NCBI GenBank assembly: GCA_018364635.1
Contig: JAGZLR010000010.1
Span: 1 to 50,717, forward strand
DNA length: 50,717 bases
DNA from: Clostridiales bacterium
GTDB taxonomy: Bacteria; Bacillota; Clostridia; Lachnospirales; Anaerotignaceae
Reading direction: 5' to 3'
Made by a program: the position numbers and the translations under genes. The notes beneath the pieces are model-generated. The model saw only the letters and a list, made by a program, of their open reading frames with translations, was not told where the DNA came from and did no database searches. Shown here in pieces: positions 15,806-22,546 of the stretch; positions within the stretch are counted from its first letter, which is position 1; every line of letters begins with the position of its first letter.

Positions 15806-15860
15806 ACGGAATTGCATAGTGCGTAAGCCCGATGAGCAGTGGCTATGGGGTTAGTTCCGT
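15806..15860 (+). promoter_or_regulatory. Hairpin element between rpoA and rplQ
   Basis: Outer arms ACGGAA (15806-15811) and TTCCGT (15855-15860) enclose CATAG/CTATG (15815-15819 with 15843-15847) and a large loop. It ends about 12 nt before the rplQ ribosome binding site (AAGGAGGA). The opening ACGGAATT is shared with the element at 13136. Confidence 0.45.
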
Positions 15861-15886
15861 ATGGTGATTAACAAGGAGGATCTGTA

Positions 15887-16429
15887 ATGACAGCATCAGG
15901 ATACAGAAAACTTGGGCGTACTAGCTCTCAGAGAAAAGCTATGTTGAGAAATCTTGCTACAAACCTTTTATATCATGGTAAGATTAAGACAACAGAGACT
16001 AGAGCAAAAGAAGTGAGAAGAGTTGTTGAGAAACTTATCACTCTTGCTATCAAGGAAAAAGATAACTATACAGAAGTTGAAGTGATGGCTAAGGTTGCAA
16101 AGAAAGATAAAGATGGTAACCGTGTAAAAGAAGTTGTAGATGGTAAGAAAGTAACTGTCTATGAAGAAGTAAAGAAAACAATTAAAAAAGATAACCCATC
16201 CAGACTGAATGCAAGAAGAAAAATTCTTGCAGAGCTCTATCCAGTTACAGAGGTTCCAAAGGATGGAAAGAAAAAGAAAGCAAATACAAAGAAAGTGGAT
16301 ATGGCTGCTAAACTCTTTGATGAAATTGCTCCAAAATATGCAGAGCGTAAAGGTGGATATACACGTATTATCAAACTTGGCATGCGTAAAGGTGATGCAG
16401 CTCCAGAAGCAATCATTGAATTAATCTAA
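15887..16429 (+). CDS. rplQ: 50S ribosomal protein L17 with lineage-type insertion
   Basis: L17 lies near the tunnel exit. The N-terminal part (YRKLGRTSSQRKAMLRNLATNLLYHG) and the C-terminal part (YAERKGGYTRIIKLGMRKGDAAPEAIIELI) are standard, but the protein has 180 residues against about 120 in B. subtilis. The extra material is a charged block of about 40 residues after residue 60 and a second lysine-rich insert before the MAAKLFDEIAP segment. Similar long L17 proteins are known in Clostridia. Last gene of the operon. Confidence 0.95.
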   Translation: MTASGYRKLGRTSSQRKAMLRNLATNLLYHGKIKTTETRAKEVRRVVEKLITLAIKEKDNYTEVEVMAKVAKKDKDGNRVKEVVDGKKVTVYEEVKKTIKKDNPSRLNARRKILAELYPVTEVPKDGKKKKANTKKVDMAAKLFDEIAPKYAERKGGYTRIIKLGMRKGDAAPEAIIELI

Positions 16430-16431
16430 TC

Positions 16432-16467
16432 AAAAAAAGTCCTGAATCGTATTCAGGACTTTTTTTG
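16432..16467 (+). terminator. Terminator of the alpha operon
   Basis: Arms AGTCCTGAAT and ATTCAGGACT flank a CGT loop, with an A-run before and eight Ts after. It is a perfect rho-independent terminator, and the A-run extends the pairing. It closes the ribosomal cluster. Confidence 0.93.
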
Positions 16468-16721
16468 ATATAAATTTAAAAAAATAATTTTGTTGACAAA
16501 TAGATGGGAATTTATCTTATGGTATCTAAGTAGAATTGATTTGTTTAATTACTTTTTACCTAATGTATTTCAAATTTTGTATGGATAGTTTTGCTTTCTA
16601 TAAAGTGTTAAACAAAAATAGAGTATAAATTATATCGTTTACTTAGATAAATATGGTGATAATGAGTGTAATTCTGGTACAAGATTATCAGGGTGATTTT
16701 GTTGGATAGTGATGGTTTTTC
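16468..16721 (+). other. Non-coding gap before the ecf promoter
   Basis: This A+T-rich stretch contains no plausible gene. A TTGACA at 16493-16498 is followed 16 bases later by TCTTAT, a possible weak extra promoter. No riboswitch fold was recognized. Confidence 0.4.
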
Positions 16722-16750
16722 TTGACATTTGATTCAGAATTCGATATGCT
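16722..16750 (+). promoter_or_regulatory. Promoter of ecfA1-ecfA2-ecfT-truA
   Basis: TTGACA (16722-16727) and TATGCT (16745-16750) are 17 bases apart. The start point would be near 16757, about 50 nt before ecfA1. Confidence 0.75.
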
Positions 16751-16806
16751 AACAACAGCTATGAGCCAAACGGCAATAGACTATGAAGTTACAGGCGGTG
16801 AACACA

Positions 16807-17667
16807 ATGAAGATGGTAAGCGCTGACCATATTACTTATGAATATAAACGGACAGTAGAAAAAGAAAATGGCGAAACCATAGAAGAAAAGTTCTATGCAC
16901 TGAAAAATATTAATTTGGAGATTGAGCAAGGCGAATTTGTGGCTATTCTAGGACATAATGGTTCTGGAAAGTCAACCTTCGCGAAACACATCAATGCGCT
17001 TTTACTTCCAACAGAAGGAACCTTATGGATTAATGGATATGATACAAAAGAGGGGAAATTTTTGTGGGATATTCGGCAAAGTGCAGGGATGGTGTTTCAG
17101 AATCCTGATAATCAAATAGTAGCAACGATTGTAGAAGAAGATATTGCTTTTGGGCCAGAGAACATGGGAATTGCTCCGGCAGAAATAAGAAAAAGAGTTG
17201 AACAGGCGTTGAAGGATGTTGGAATGACAGATTATCGAAGATATTCTCCGGCAAAGCTCAGCGGTGGCCAAAAGCAGAGAATTGCTATCGCAGGAGTTTT
17301 GGCTATGCGCCCAAAATGTATTGTATTGGATGAACCTACTGCTATGCTAGATCCAATTGGTAGAAAAGATGTGATGGATACGATTTTACGACTTAATCGA
17401 GAAGAAAATATAACCATCGTTTTAATTACACATTTTATGGATGAGGCAGTACAGGCAGATAGAGTGCATGTGATTGATGATGGTCGTTTAGTAATGAGTG
17501 GCAGGCCTAAGGAAGTATTTTCTCAAGTAGAAGAATTAAAGGGGTATGGTCTTGATGTACCGCAAGTTACAGAGGTAGCTTATGAGTTAAGAAAAAAAGG
17601 CATTGATATACCGATAGACATCCTTAATGTGGAAGAAATGGTAGGTGCAATATGTCAATACAGATAA
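16807..17667 (+). CDS. ecfA1: ECF transporter ATPase EcfA1
   Basis: One of the two ATPases of the energy-coupling-factor module shared by several vitamin and micronutrient importers. The 286-residue product has Walker A GHNGSGKST near residue 49, the signature LSGGQKQRIAIAG, Walker B CIVLDEPTAMLDP and the H-loop ITHFMDEA. ATG 16807 is preferred over ATG 16783 because AGGCGGTG lies just before it. It overlaps ecfA2 by 16 bases. No substrate-binding S component is encoded nearby, as expected for a shared module. Confidence 0.95.
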   Translation: MKMVSADHITYEYKRTVEKENGETIEEKFYALKNINLEIEQGEFVAILGHNGSGKSTFAKHINALLLPTEGTLWINGYDTKEGKFLWDIRQSAGMVFQNPDNQIVATIVEEDIAFGPENMGIAPAEIRKRVEQALKDVGMTDYRRYSPAKLSGGQKQRIAIAGVLAMRPKCIVLDEPTAMLDPIGRKDVMDTILRLNREENITIVLITHFMDEAVQADRVHVIDDGRLVMSGRPKEVFSQVEELKGYGLDVPQVTEVAYELRKKGIDIPIDILNVEEMVGAICQYR

Positions 17668-18512
17668 ATCACCTAACCCATATTTATAATGAAGGAACGC
17701 CTTTTGAAAAGAAGGCGTTAGATGATGTTAATATCTCTATTGAAAATGGAGAATTTATTGGTTTAATTGGGCATACAGGAAGTGGAAAGTCTACACTTAT
17801 TCAGCATTTGAATGCTTTGTTAAAACCAACGCATGGGGAAATTCTTTTAGATGGAAAGAATATATTAGCAGAAAAAGAGAAACTAAAGGATATTCGTCGA
17901 GAGATTGGACTAGTATTCCAGTACCCAGAATATCAGTTGTTTGAGACAACTATTTTTAAAGATGTATGTTTTGGTCCATCGAATATGGGGTTATCTCTTG
18001 ATGACGTAAAGAAAAGAGCTGAGGATGCTTTAGAGACAGTAGGGATAACAAAGGAATTTTATGAAAAATCTCCATTTGAACTTTCAGGTGGCCAAAAAAG
18101 ACGAGTAGCGATTGCAGGGGTATTGGCAATGCTACCGAAAGTTTTAATTTTGGACGAACCTACTGCTGGTCTTGATCCTAAGGGGAGAGATGAGATTTTA
18201 GATGCCATAAAACAAATGCATGATAAATTGAAGATCACTGTAATTTTAGTATCCCATAGTATGGAAGATGTAGCGAGGTTAGTCAGCCGTATTATTGTAA
18301 TGTATCAGGGAAAAATGGTAATGACAGGTACACCAAGTGAAATTTTTTCAAAAACAGAGGCCCTGGAACAAATTGGACTTGCAGCACCACAGATCAGCTA
18401 TGTATTTGCCGAACTAAAAAGAAAAGGGTATGATGTTCCAACTAATATTTATACAACAGCAGATGCTGTAGAGATATTATATCAAATGATGAAGCAGGTG
18501 AAGTCATGTTAA
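17652..18512 (+). CDS. ecfA2: ECF transporter ATPase EcfA2
   Basis: Partner ATPase of EcfA1, forming the heterodimer under EcfT. The 286-residue product has Walker A GHTGSGKST, signature LSGGQKRRVAIAG, Walker B VLILDEPTAGLDP and H-loop SHSMEDV. It starts inside the end of ecfA1 and overlaps ecfT by 7 bases, so the three genes are probably translated as a coupled set. Confidence 0.95.
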   Translation: MSIQINHLTHIYNEGTPFEKKALDDVNISIENGEFIGLIGHTGSGKSTLIQHLNALLKPTHGEILLDGKNILAEKEKLKDIRREIGLVFQYPEYQLFETTIFKDVCFGPSNMGLSLDDVKKRAEDALETVGITKEFYEKSPFELSGGQKRRVAIAGVLAMLPKVLILDEPTAGLDPKGRDEILDAIKQMHDKLKITVILVSHSMEDVARLVSRIIVMYQGKMVMTGTPSEIFSKTEALEQIGLAAPQISYVFAELKRKGYDVPTNIYTTADAVEILYQMMKQVKSC

Positions 18513-19309
18513 AAGATATTACAATTGGCCAGTTTTATCCTGCGGACTCTATCATTCATCAGCTTGATGCTAGGATAAAAATTATTGCCACGTTAGTGTT
18601 TGTCATTATGCTGTTTGTGATTGACAGTTTTGTAGGGTATGGATTTGTCTTTTTGTCTCTTTGGGCAGTAATTGTGCTTTCAAAAGTACCAGTATCGATG
18701 ATGGTCAAGGGATTAAAGAGCATTCTATTTATTCTTGTTTTTACGGCTGTCATTAATCTGTTTGCCACACAGGGAGAAACAGTATTATTTCAGCTATGGA
18801 TATTTAAGGCTACCAAAGAGGGGTTGATTTTATCCATACAAATGGTGATAAGGCTGATTTATTTGATTGTAGGTTCATCTATTATGACGTTGACGACAAC
18901 ACCGATTCAGCTGACAGACGCGATAGAATACCTTTTAAAGCCTTTGAAAAAAATTGGTGTGCCTGCCCATGAGATTGCTATGATGATGACAATTGCCCTT
19001 AGATTTATCCCGACACTTTTAGATGAAACGGACAAAATTATGAAAGCTCAACAGGCGCGAGGAGCAGACTTTGAGACAGGTAGTTTGATTCACAGGGCAA
19101 AAAATATGATTCCAATTTTAGTACCTTTGTTTGTGTCAGCTTTTCGTCGCGCTGATGAACTTGCAATAGCAATGGAAGCACGTTGTTATCATGGAGATAC
19201 CGGTAGAACTAGAATGACAGAGATGAAATATTCTCGTTTAGACTATATGGCTATAGGATGTTTGATTGTCTACTGTGTACTGATTATTATAGTGCGTATA
19301 GTCTTCTAA
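18506..19309 (+). CDS. ecfT: ECF transporter transmembrane protein EcfT
   Basis: Membrane scaffold that joins the ATPases to exchangeable S components. The 267-residue product has about five hydrophobic segments and the two coupling-helix motifs of the family, ARG in QQARGAD and the ARC form in MEARCYHG. It overlaps ecfA2 by 7 bases and is followed 14 bp later by truA, the conserved Firmicute order. Confidence 0.94.
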   Translation: MLKDITIGQFYPADSIIHQLDARIKIIATLVFVIMLFVIDSFVGYGFVFLSLWAVIVLSKVPVSMMVKGLKSILFILVFTAVINLFATQGETVLFQLWIFKATKEGLILSIQMVIRLIYLIVGSSIMTLTTTPIQLTDAIEYLLKPLKKIGVPAHEIAMMMTIALRFIPTLLDETDKIMKAQQARGADFETGSLIHRAKNMIPILVPLFVSAFRRADELAIAMEARCYHGDTGRTRMTEMKYSRLDYMAIGCLIVYCVLIIIVRIVF

Positions 19310-19323
19310 AAATTGGTGATGCT

Positions 19324-20073
19324 ATGAAAAAGATACTTATGACATTAGCATATGATGGAACAGAATATTGCGGATGGCAAAAGCAGAAAAGCCCTGAAGT
19401 GCCAACTGTGCAGGCAAGTGTTGAAAGAGCTTTAAAAGAGCTGTTTCGGACGGAAATAGAGTGCACAGGAGCAAGCCGGACAGATAGAGGGGTTCATGCG
19501 TTGGGACAGAGGATTACTTTTGAGGCAGAAACAACAATTCCGGTTGATAAAATTCCGTTGGCATTAAATCCATATCTGCCACGAGATATTGTAGTACAGA
19601 AAGCAGAAGAAGTATCTGAAAAATTTCATGTTCGATTTGATGTGACAGATAAAACTTATGAGTATACTTTTTATGTGGGTCAGGTGCCTAATCCTTTATT
19701 AAGAAGGACGGCGGAGTTTGAAAGATCTTTATTGGATGTAAAAAAGATGAATCAGGGTGCTGCCTTTTTTGTGGGAGAGCATGATTTTCAAGCATTTTGT
19801 GCAGCAGGAAATAGTACAGTCAGTACAGTGCGACGTATTTTTTTTGCGGAAGTGATTCAACAACAGGAAAAAGTTATTTTTCGTGTTAATGGTAGTGGTT
19901 TTCTTTATAATATGGTTAGAATTATGGCAGGGACTTTATTAGATGTGGGAAAAGGCCGCATCCGCCCTGAAAGAATACCAGAGATTATCGAAAGTAAAAA
20001 TCGCAGTTATGCTGGAAAAACTGTAGGACCACAGGGACTATGCTTAATAGAAATTCACTATCCGCAGAGCTAA
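19324..20073 (+). CDS. truA: tRNA pseudouridine synthase A
   Basis: Makes pseudouridine at positions 38-40 of the tRNA anticodon arm. The 249-residue product has the catalytic aspartate D54 in GASRTDRGVHALGQ and the motifs SGFLYNMVRIMAGTLLDVG and KTVGPQGLCL. An upstream ATG at 19258 lies within ecfT and adds unrelated residues; ATG 19324 follows TTGGTGAT and fits the family start (MKKILMTLAYDGTEYCGWQ). Confidence 0.95.
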   Translation: MKKILMTLAYDGTEYCGWQKQKSPEVPTVQASVERALKELFRTEIECTGASRTDRGVHALGQRITFEAETTIPVDKIPLALNPYLPRDIVVQKAEEVSEKFHVRFDVTDKTYEYTFYVGQVPNPLLRRTAEFERSLLDVKKMNQGAAFFVGEHDFQAFCAAGNSTVSTVRRIFFAEVIQQQEKVIFRVNGSGFLYNMVRIMAGTLLDVGKGRIRPERIPEIIESKNRSYAGKTVGPQGLCLIEIHYPQS

Positions 20074-20122
20074 AATTTTCTACATTTTAGACATTAATTT
20101 TCTAAGAATTTGTCAATCCTTC

Positions 20123-20151
20123 TTGACATCTTCTTTGTAATATAATATAAT
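20123..20151 (+). promoter_or_regulatory. Consensus promoter of rplM-rpsI
   Basis: TTGACA (20123-20128) and TATAAT (20146-20151) are 17 bases apart, a perfect sigma-A consensus. A second TATAAT overlaps at 20141-20146. Transcription would start near 20158. Confidence 0.9.
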
Positions 20152-20157
20152 ATTTCC

Positions 20158-20249
20158 TGTTGTAGTAATGCCACTTACAAGCTCGTTAGCCCCGAGTTTT
20201 ATGAAAATATATTACTAATTGTTTTGAATTCTAAGGAGGTTATTTAACT
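20158..20249 (+). promoter_or_regulatory. Probable ribosomal protein L13 leader
   Basis: The 5' untranslated region can fold with GTAAT (about 20165) pairing ATTAC near 20213 and an internal hairpin CTCG...CGAG around AGCCCC. L13 leaders, proposed autoregulatory elements in low-GC Gram-positives, occur exactly here upstream of rplM. Assignment rests on position and foldability, not on a covariance search. Confidence 0.5.
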
Positions 20250-20687
20250 ATGAGAACAACATACATAGCTAAAGCAGCTGAAATTGAAAGAAAATGGTAT
20301 GTTGTAGACGCTAATGGTAAAACTTTAGGCCGTCTTGCATCTGAAATCGCGAAAGTATTAAGAGGAAAGAACAAACCTACTTACACACCATTTTTGGATA
20401 CAGGAGATTATGTCATTGTCATCAATGCAGACAAAATTGCAGTGACAGGTAAAAAAATGGAAAACAAGGTTTATACACACTATACAGGATATATTGGTGG
20501 ATTAAAACAGACTACGCTAAAAAATATGCTTCAGAAAAAACCTGCAGAGGTCCTGAGACATGCTGTAAAAGGAATGCTTCCTAAAAATGCATTGGGCAGA
20601 CAGATGTTTAAGAAGCTTCATGTATACTGTGGAGCAGAACATAATCATCAAGCTCAGAAGCCAGAAGTATTAGAATTCAAATTTTAA
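20250..20687 (+). CDS. rplM: 50S ribosomal protein L13
   Basis: L13 is an early 50S assembly protein. The 145-residue product has the family segments KWYVVDANGKTLGRLASEIA, GDYVIVINADKIAVTGKK and HAVKGMLPKNALGRQMFKKL. ATG 20250 follows AAGGAGGT. It is co-transcribed with rpsI, which starts 18 bp later. Confidence 0.97.
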   Translation: MRTTYIAKAAEIERKWYVVDANGKTLGRLASEIAKVLRGKNKPTYTPFLDTGDYVIVINADKIAVTGKKMENKVYTHYTGYIGGLKQTTLKNMLQKKPAEVLRHAVKGMLPKNALGRQMFKKLHVYCGAEHNHQAQKPEVLEFKF

Positions 20688-20705
20688 TTGATAGGAGGAA
20701 GCAAA

Positions 20706-21095
20706 ATGGAAGCTAGATATTATGGAACAGGAAGAAGAAAATCAAGTGTTGCCAGAGTATATTTAGTACCTGGAAACGGTAAAATTACAATTAATAAAAG
20801 AGATATTGATGAATATTTTGGTTTAGATACATTAAAGCTTATTGTACGTCAGCCACTTGAATTGACAGAGACAAGTGCTAAGTTTGATATCATGGTTAAC
20901 GTATGTGGTGGCGGAATTTCCGGTCAGGCTGGAGCAATTAGACATGGTATTTCTAGAGCATTATTAGAAGCTGATGCTGACTATAGACCAGCATTAAAAT
21001 CTGCTGGATTCTTGACAAGAGATCCAAGAATGAAAGAAAGAAAGAAATACGGTCTCAAAGCAGCTCGTCGTGCGCCTCAGTTCAGCAAGAGATAA
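20706..21095 (+). CDS. rpsI: 30S ribosomal protein S9
   Basis: S9 contacts P-site tRNA with its C-terminal tail. The 129-residue product has YYGTGRRKSSVARVYLVPG near the start, GGGISGQAGAIRHGISRAL in the middle, and the conserved end KYGLKAARRAPQFSKR. ATG 20706 follows TAGGAGGAAG; an ATT-led frame from 20688 is rejected. Confidence 0.97.
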   Translation: MEARYYGTGRRKSSVARVYLVPGNGKITINKRDIDEYFGLDTLKLIVRQPLELTETSAKFDIMVNVCGGGISGQAGAIRHGISRALLEADADYRPALKSAGFLTRDPRMKERKKYGLKAARRAPQFSKR

Positions 21096-21111
21096 TTATA
21101 TTACAAAAGTC

Positions 21112-21158
21112 AATCCCACAGATTCAAGGAAAACTTTGGATTTGTGGGATTTTTCTTT
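21112..21158 (+). terminator. Terminator after rpsI
   Basis: Arms AATCCCACA (21112-21120) and TGTGGGATT (21143-21151) are perfectly complementary and are followed by a T-rich run (TTTCTTTTT). Confidence 0.9.
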
Positions 21159-21223
21159 TTATCCATTTGGGTCAAATTTTGTTTGATACTAATACTGGAT
21201 GAGGTGCCTTTCATAAGTATACA

Positions 21224-21252
21224 ATATGACTAAAATTAAAATTTAGTCATAT
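21224..21252. repeat. Inverted repeat IR1 (GACTA/TAGTC type)
   Basis: Arms ATATGACTAAA (21224-21234) and TTTAGTCATAT (21242-21252) are perfect, with a 7-base spacer. The left arm overlaps the end of a TACAAT box. It shares the GACTA/TAGTC core with a second inverted repeat at 22247-22271. It may be a regulator binding site or, given the Ts that follow, a weak terminator. Confidence 0.6.
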
Positions 21253-21268
21253 TTTTCGGGGAAAACTC

Positions 21269-21297
21269 TTGTATCAATACAAAACTATGTGTATGAT
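21269..21297 (+). promoter_or_regulatory. Candidate promoter of the QueD-like gene
   Basis: TTGTAT (21269-21274) and TATGAT (21292-21297) are 17 bases apart. The -35 box is half of a small inverted repeat TTGTAT-CA-ATACAA. The implied 5' untranslated region is about 190 nt and holds small hairpins such as AGAAT/ATTCT and TACAGG/CCTGTA. No known riboswitch was recognized in it. Confidence 0.5.
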
Positions 21298-21491
21298 AAG
21301 ACTAGGCCATATAATTATGGATTAGATTTCAAAGCATCTTAACTGAAGATCTGAAAAAGAAACTGAAATGATAATCATAGACAGTAGAATAGGCATATTC
21401 TAAAAATCTACTTATGAAGCTCCAGCGAATTAGTACGTATACAGGTGTATGTTGTTGCCTGTAAATATAAAAATATAAAGGAGAAATCACT

Positions 21492-22058
21492 ATGAGAAGT
21501 ATCACACAATTTGATCTGCAGTATGCACATCGTTTTTATGGATTTAGAGGAGAAGCCCAATATTTGCATGGTCATACAGGCATTCTTACCATTGAAGTGG
21601 AAGGAAATGTAAATACTGGTGTGAATATGGTTTTCCCTTGTAATGAAATCCAAAAAATAGCTTGGGATATTTTAAAAAACTTTGACCATGCTTTGGTACT
21701 GCGAGAGGATGATCCTCTGTTACCTGCTATCCTTGATGTGTATGAAAAGCAAGGCATAAAAGATGGTTCCCCTAATAATACTATGACCGGTCCTGCTTTT
21801 AAGACAGAGCTAGCAACTGCTTACCCTCAGTGCCGTCTTGTTGTGACAAAGGAGACTATGACAGTAGAGGGTATGATTAAGATTGTTTATGATCTTTTAA
21901 AGGAGAAGTTGAACATTGTTAAGCTAACATTTTCCAGCGGAGTAAATAAGGCATCAGAGGAATTCAAACCACATCTGGAAATAGAGTGTTGTCCGCTTTG
22001 TGGCATTGCATTGGCCCCAAATGGTGTGTGCCCTAAATGTGGTTATAAGAAAAAATGA
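21492..22058 (+). CDS. QueD/PTPS-family protein with zinc ribbon, catalytic Cys absent
   Basis: Related to 6-carboxytetrahydropterin synthase (QueD, queuosine pathway) and 6-pyruvoyl-tetrahydropterin synthase. In the 188-residue product the three zinc ligands are visible as H13, H26 and H28 (YLHGH), and the Asp-His pair as D65-H66. The cysteine that QueD carries four residues before HGH is replaced by Ala22, with Glu21 beside it. A C-terminal extension has C167/C170 and C180/C183, a zinc ribbon not found in standard QueD. No queC or queE is adjacent. The fold is sure; the reaction is not. Confidence 0.8.
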   Translation: MRSITQFDLQYAHRFYGFRGEAQYLHGHTGILTIEVEGNVNTGVNMVFPCNEIQKIAWDILKNFDHALVLREDDPLLPAILDVYEKQGIKDGSPNNTMTGPAFKTELATAYPQCRLVVTKETMTVEGMIKIVYDLLKEKLNIVKLTFSSGVNKASEEFKPHLEIECCPLCGIALAPNGVCPKCGYKKK

Positions 22059-22093
22059 TCGATTCTGTAGAAAGAAGTAGAAAAAATATTATA

Positions 22094-22131
22094 AGAGGGT
22101 GAGTCAAAAGTTGGCTTGCCCTCTATTTTTT
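22094..22131 (+). terminator. Terminator after the QueD-like gene
   Basis: Arms AGAGGG (22094-22099) and CCCTCT (22119-22124), extended by partly wobble-paired inner bases, are followed by ATTTTTTT. Confidence 0.85.
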
Positions 22132-22219
22132 TGCATATTGCAGGAAAATAGGTGATTAAATATGTTTAATAAAATTTTTATGTAAAAGTGACTTTATATT
22201 TATTTTAGTCATTTTAATA

Positions 22220-22271
22220 TAGACATTTTTGATAATATGAGATATAATGACTATTATAAAATAATAGTCAT
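22220..22271 (+). promoter_or_regulatory. Promoter with overlapping inverted repeat IR2
   Basis: TAGACA (22220-22225) and TATAAT (22243-22248) are 17 bases apart. A perfect inverted repeat, ATGACTATTA (22247-22256) and TAATAGTCAT (22262-22271) with a 5-base spacer, begins in the -10 box and covers the expected start point, the position of a classic repressor operator. Transcripts would run toward the SLH surface protein with a leader of about 290 nt. Confidence 0.6.
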
Positions 22272-22332
22272 ATAAATATGGATTTCAATCTATGATTTAT
22301 TAATTTAATGATAAAAAGGAGAAAGAAAACTG

Positions 22333-22465
22333 TTGCATGAGCTAAAGGAATTTGAGTGTCATATTGCATTGATTGAAGTCTAAAATTAAATGTTTAGAAT
22401 ATAAAGAGATTTGGAGTGGATGGTTAGCAGATGATCCTATATGTACTGTTGATAAAAAACACCTC
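22333..22465 (+). pseudogene. Possible small or broken gene upstream of the SLH protein
   Basis: A TTG at 22333, 11 nt after AAGGAG, opens a 16-codon frame (MHELKEFECHIALIEV) ending at 22383. Shifted by one frame, a second protein-like stretch follows (KIKCLEYKEIWSGWLADDP and beyond) to a stop near 22465. Together they could be a frameshifted gene of about 45 codons, or a leader peptide plus chance coding. No family was recognized. The rest of the 22132-22546 gap is A+T-rich, with a GAGCGCTC palindrome at 22495-22502. Confidence 0.2.
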
Positions 22466-22546
22466 TAAAATTTCGAGTCCCATTTCTTATTTTTGAGCGC
22501 TCGTTTATATATAAGCACTTATGACAAAACCAAAGGAGGAAGAATC

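Noticed and set aside
21303..21491. preQ1 riboswitch upstream of the QueD-like gene
   Set aside because: A TACAGG/CCTGTA hairpin with an A-rich tail is suggestive, but the conserved loop and tail bases of preQ1-I are not there.
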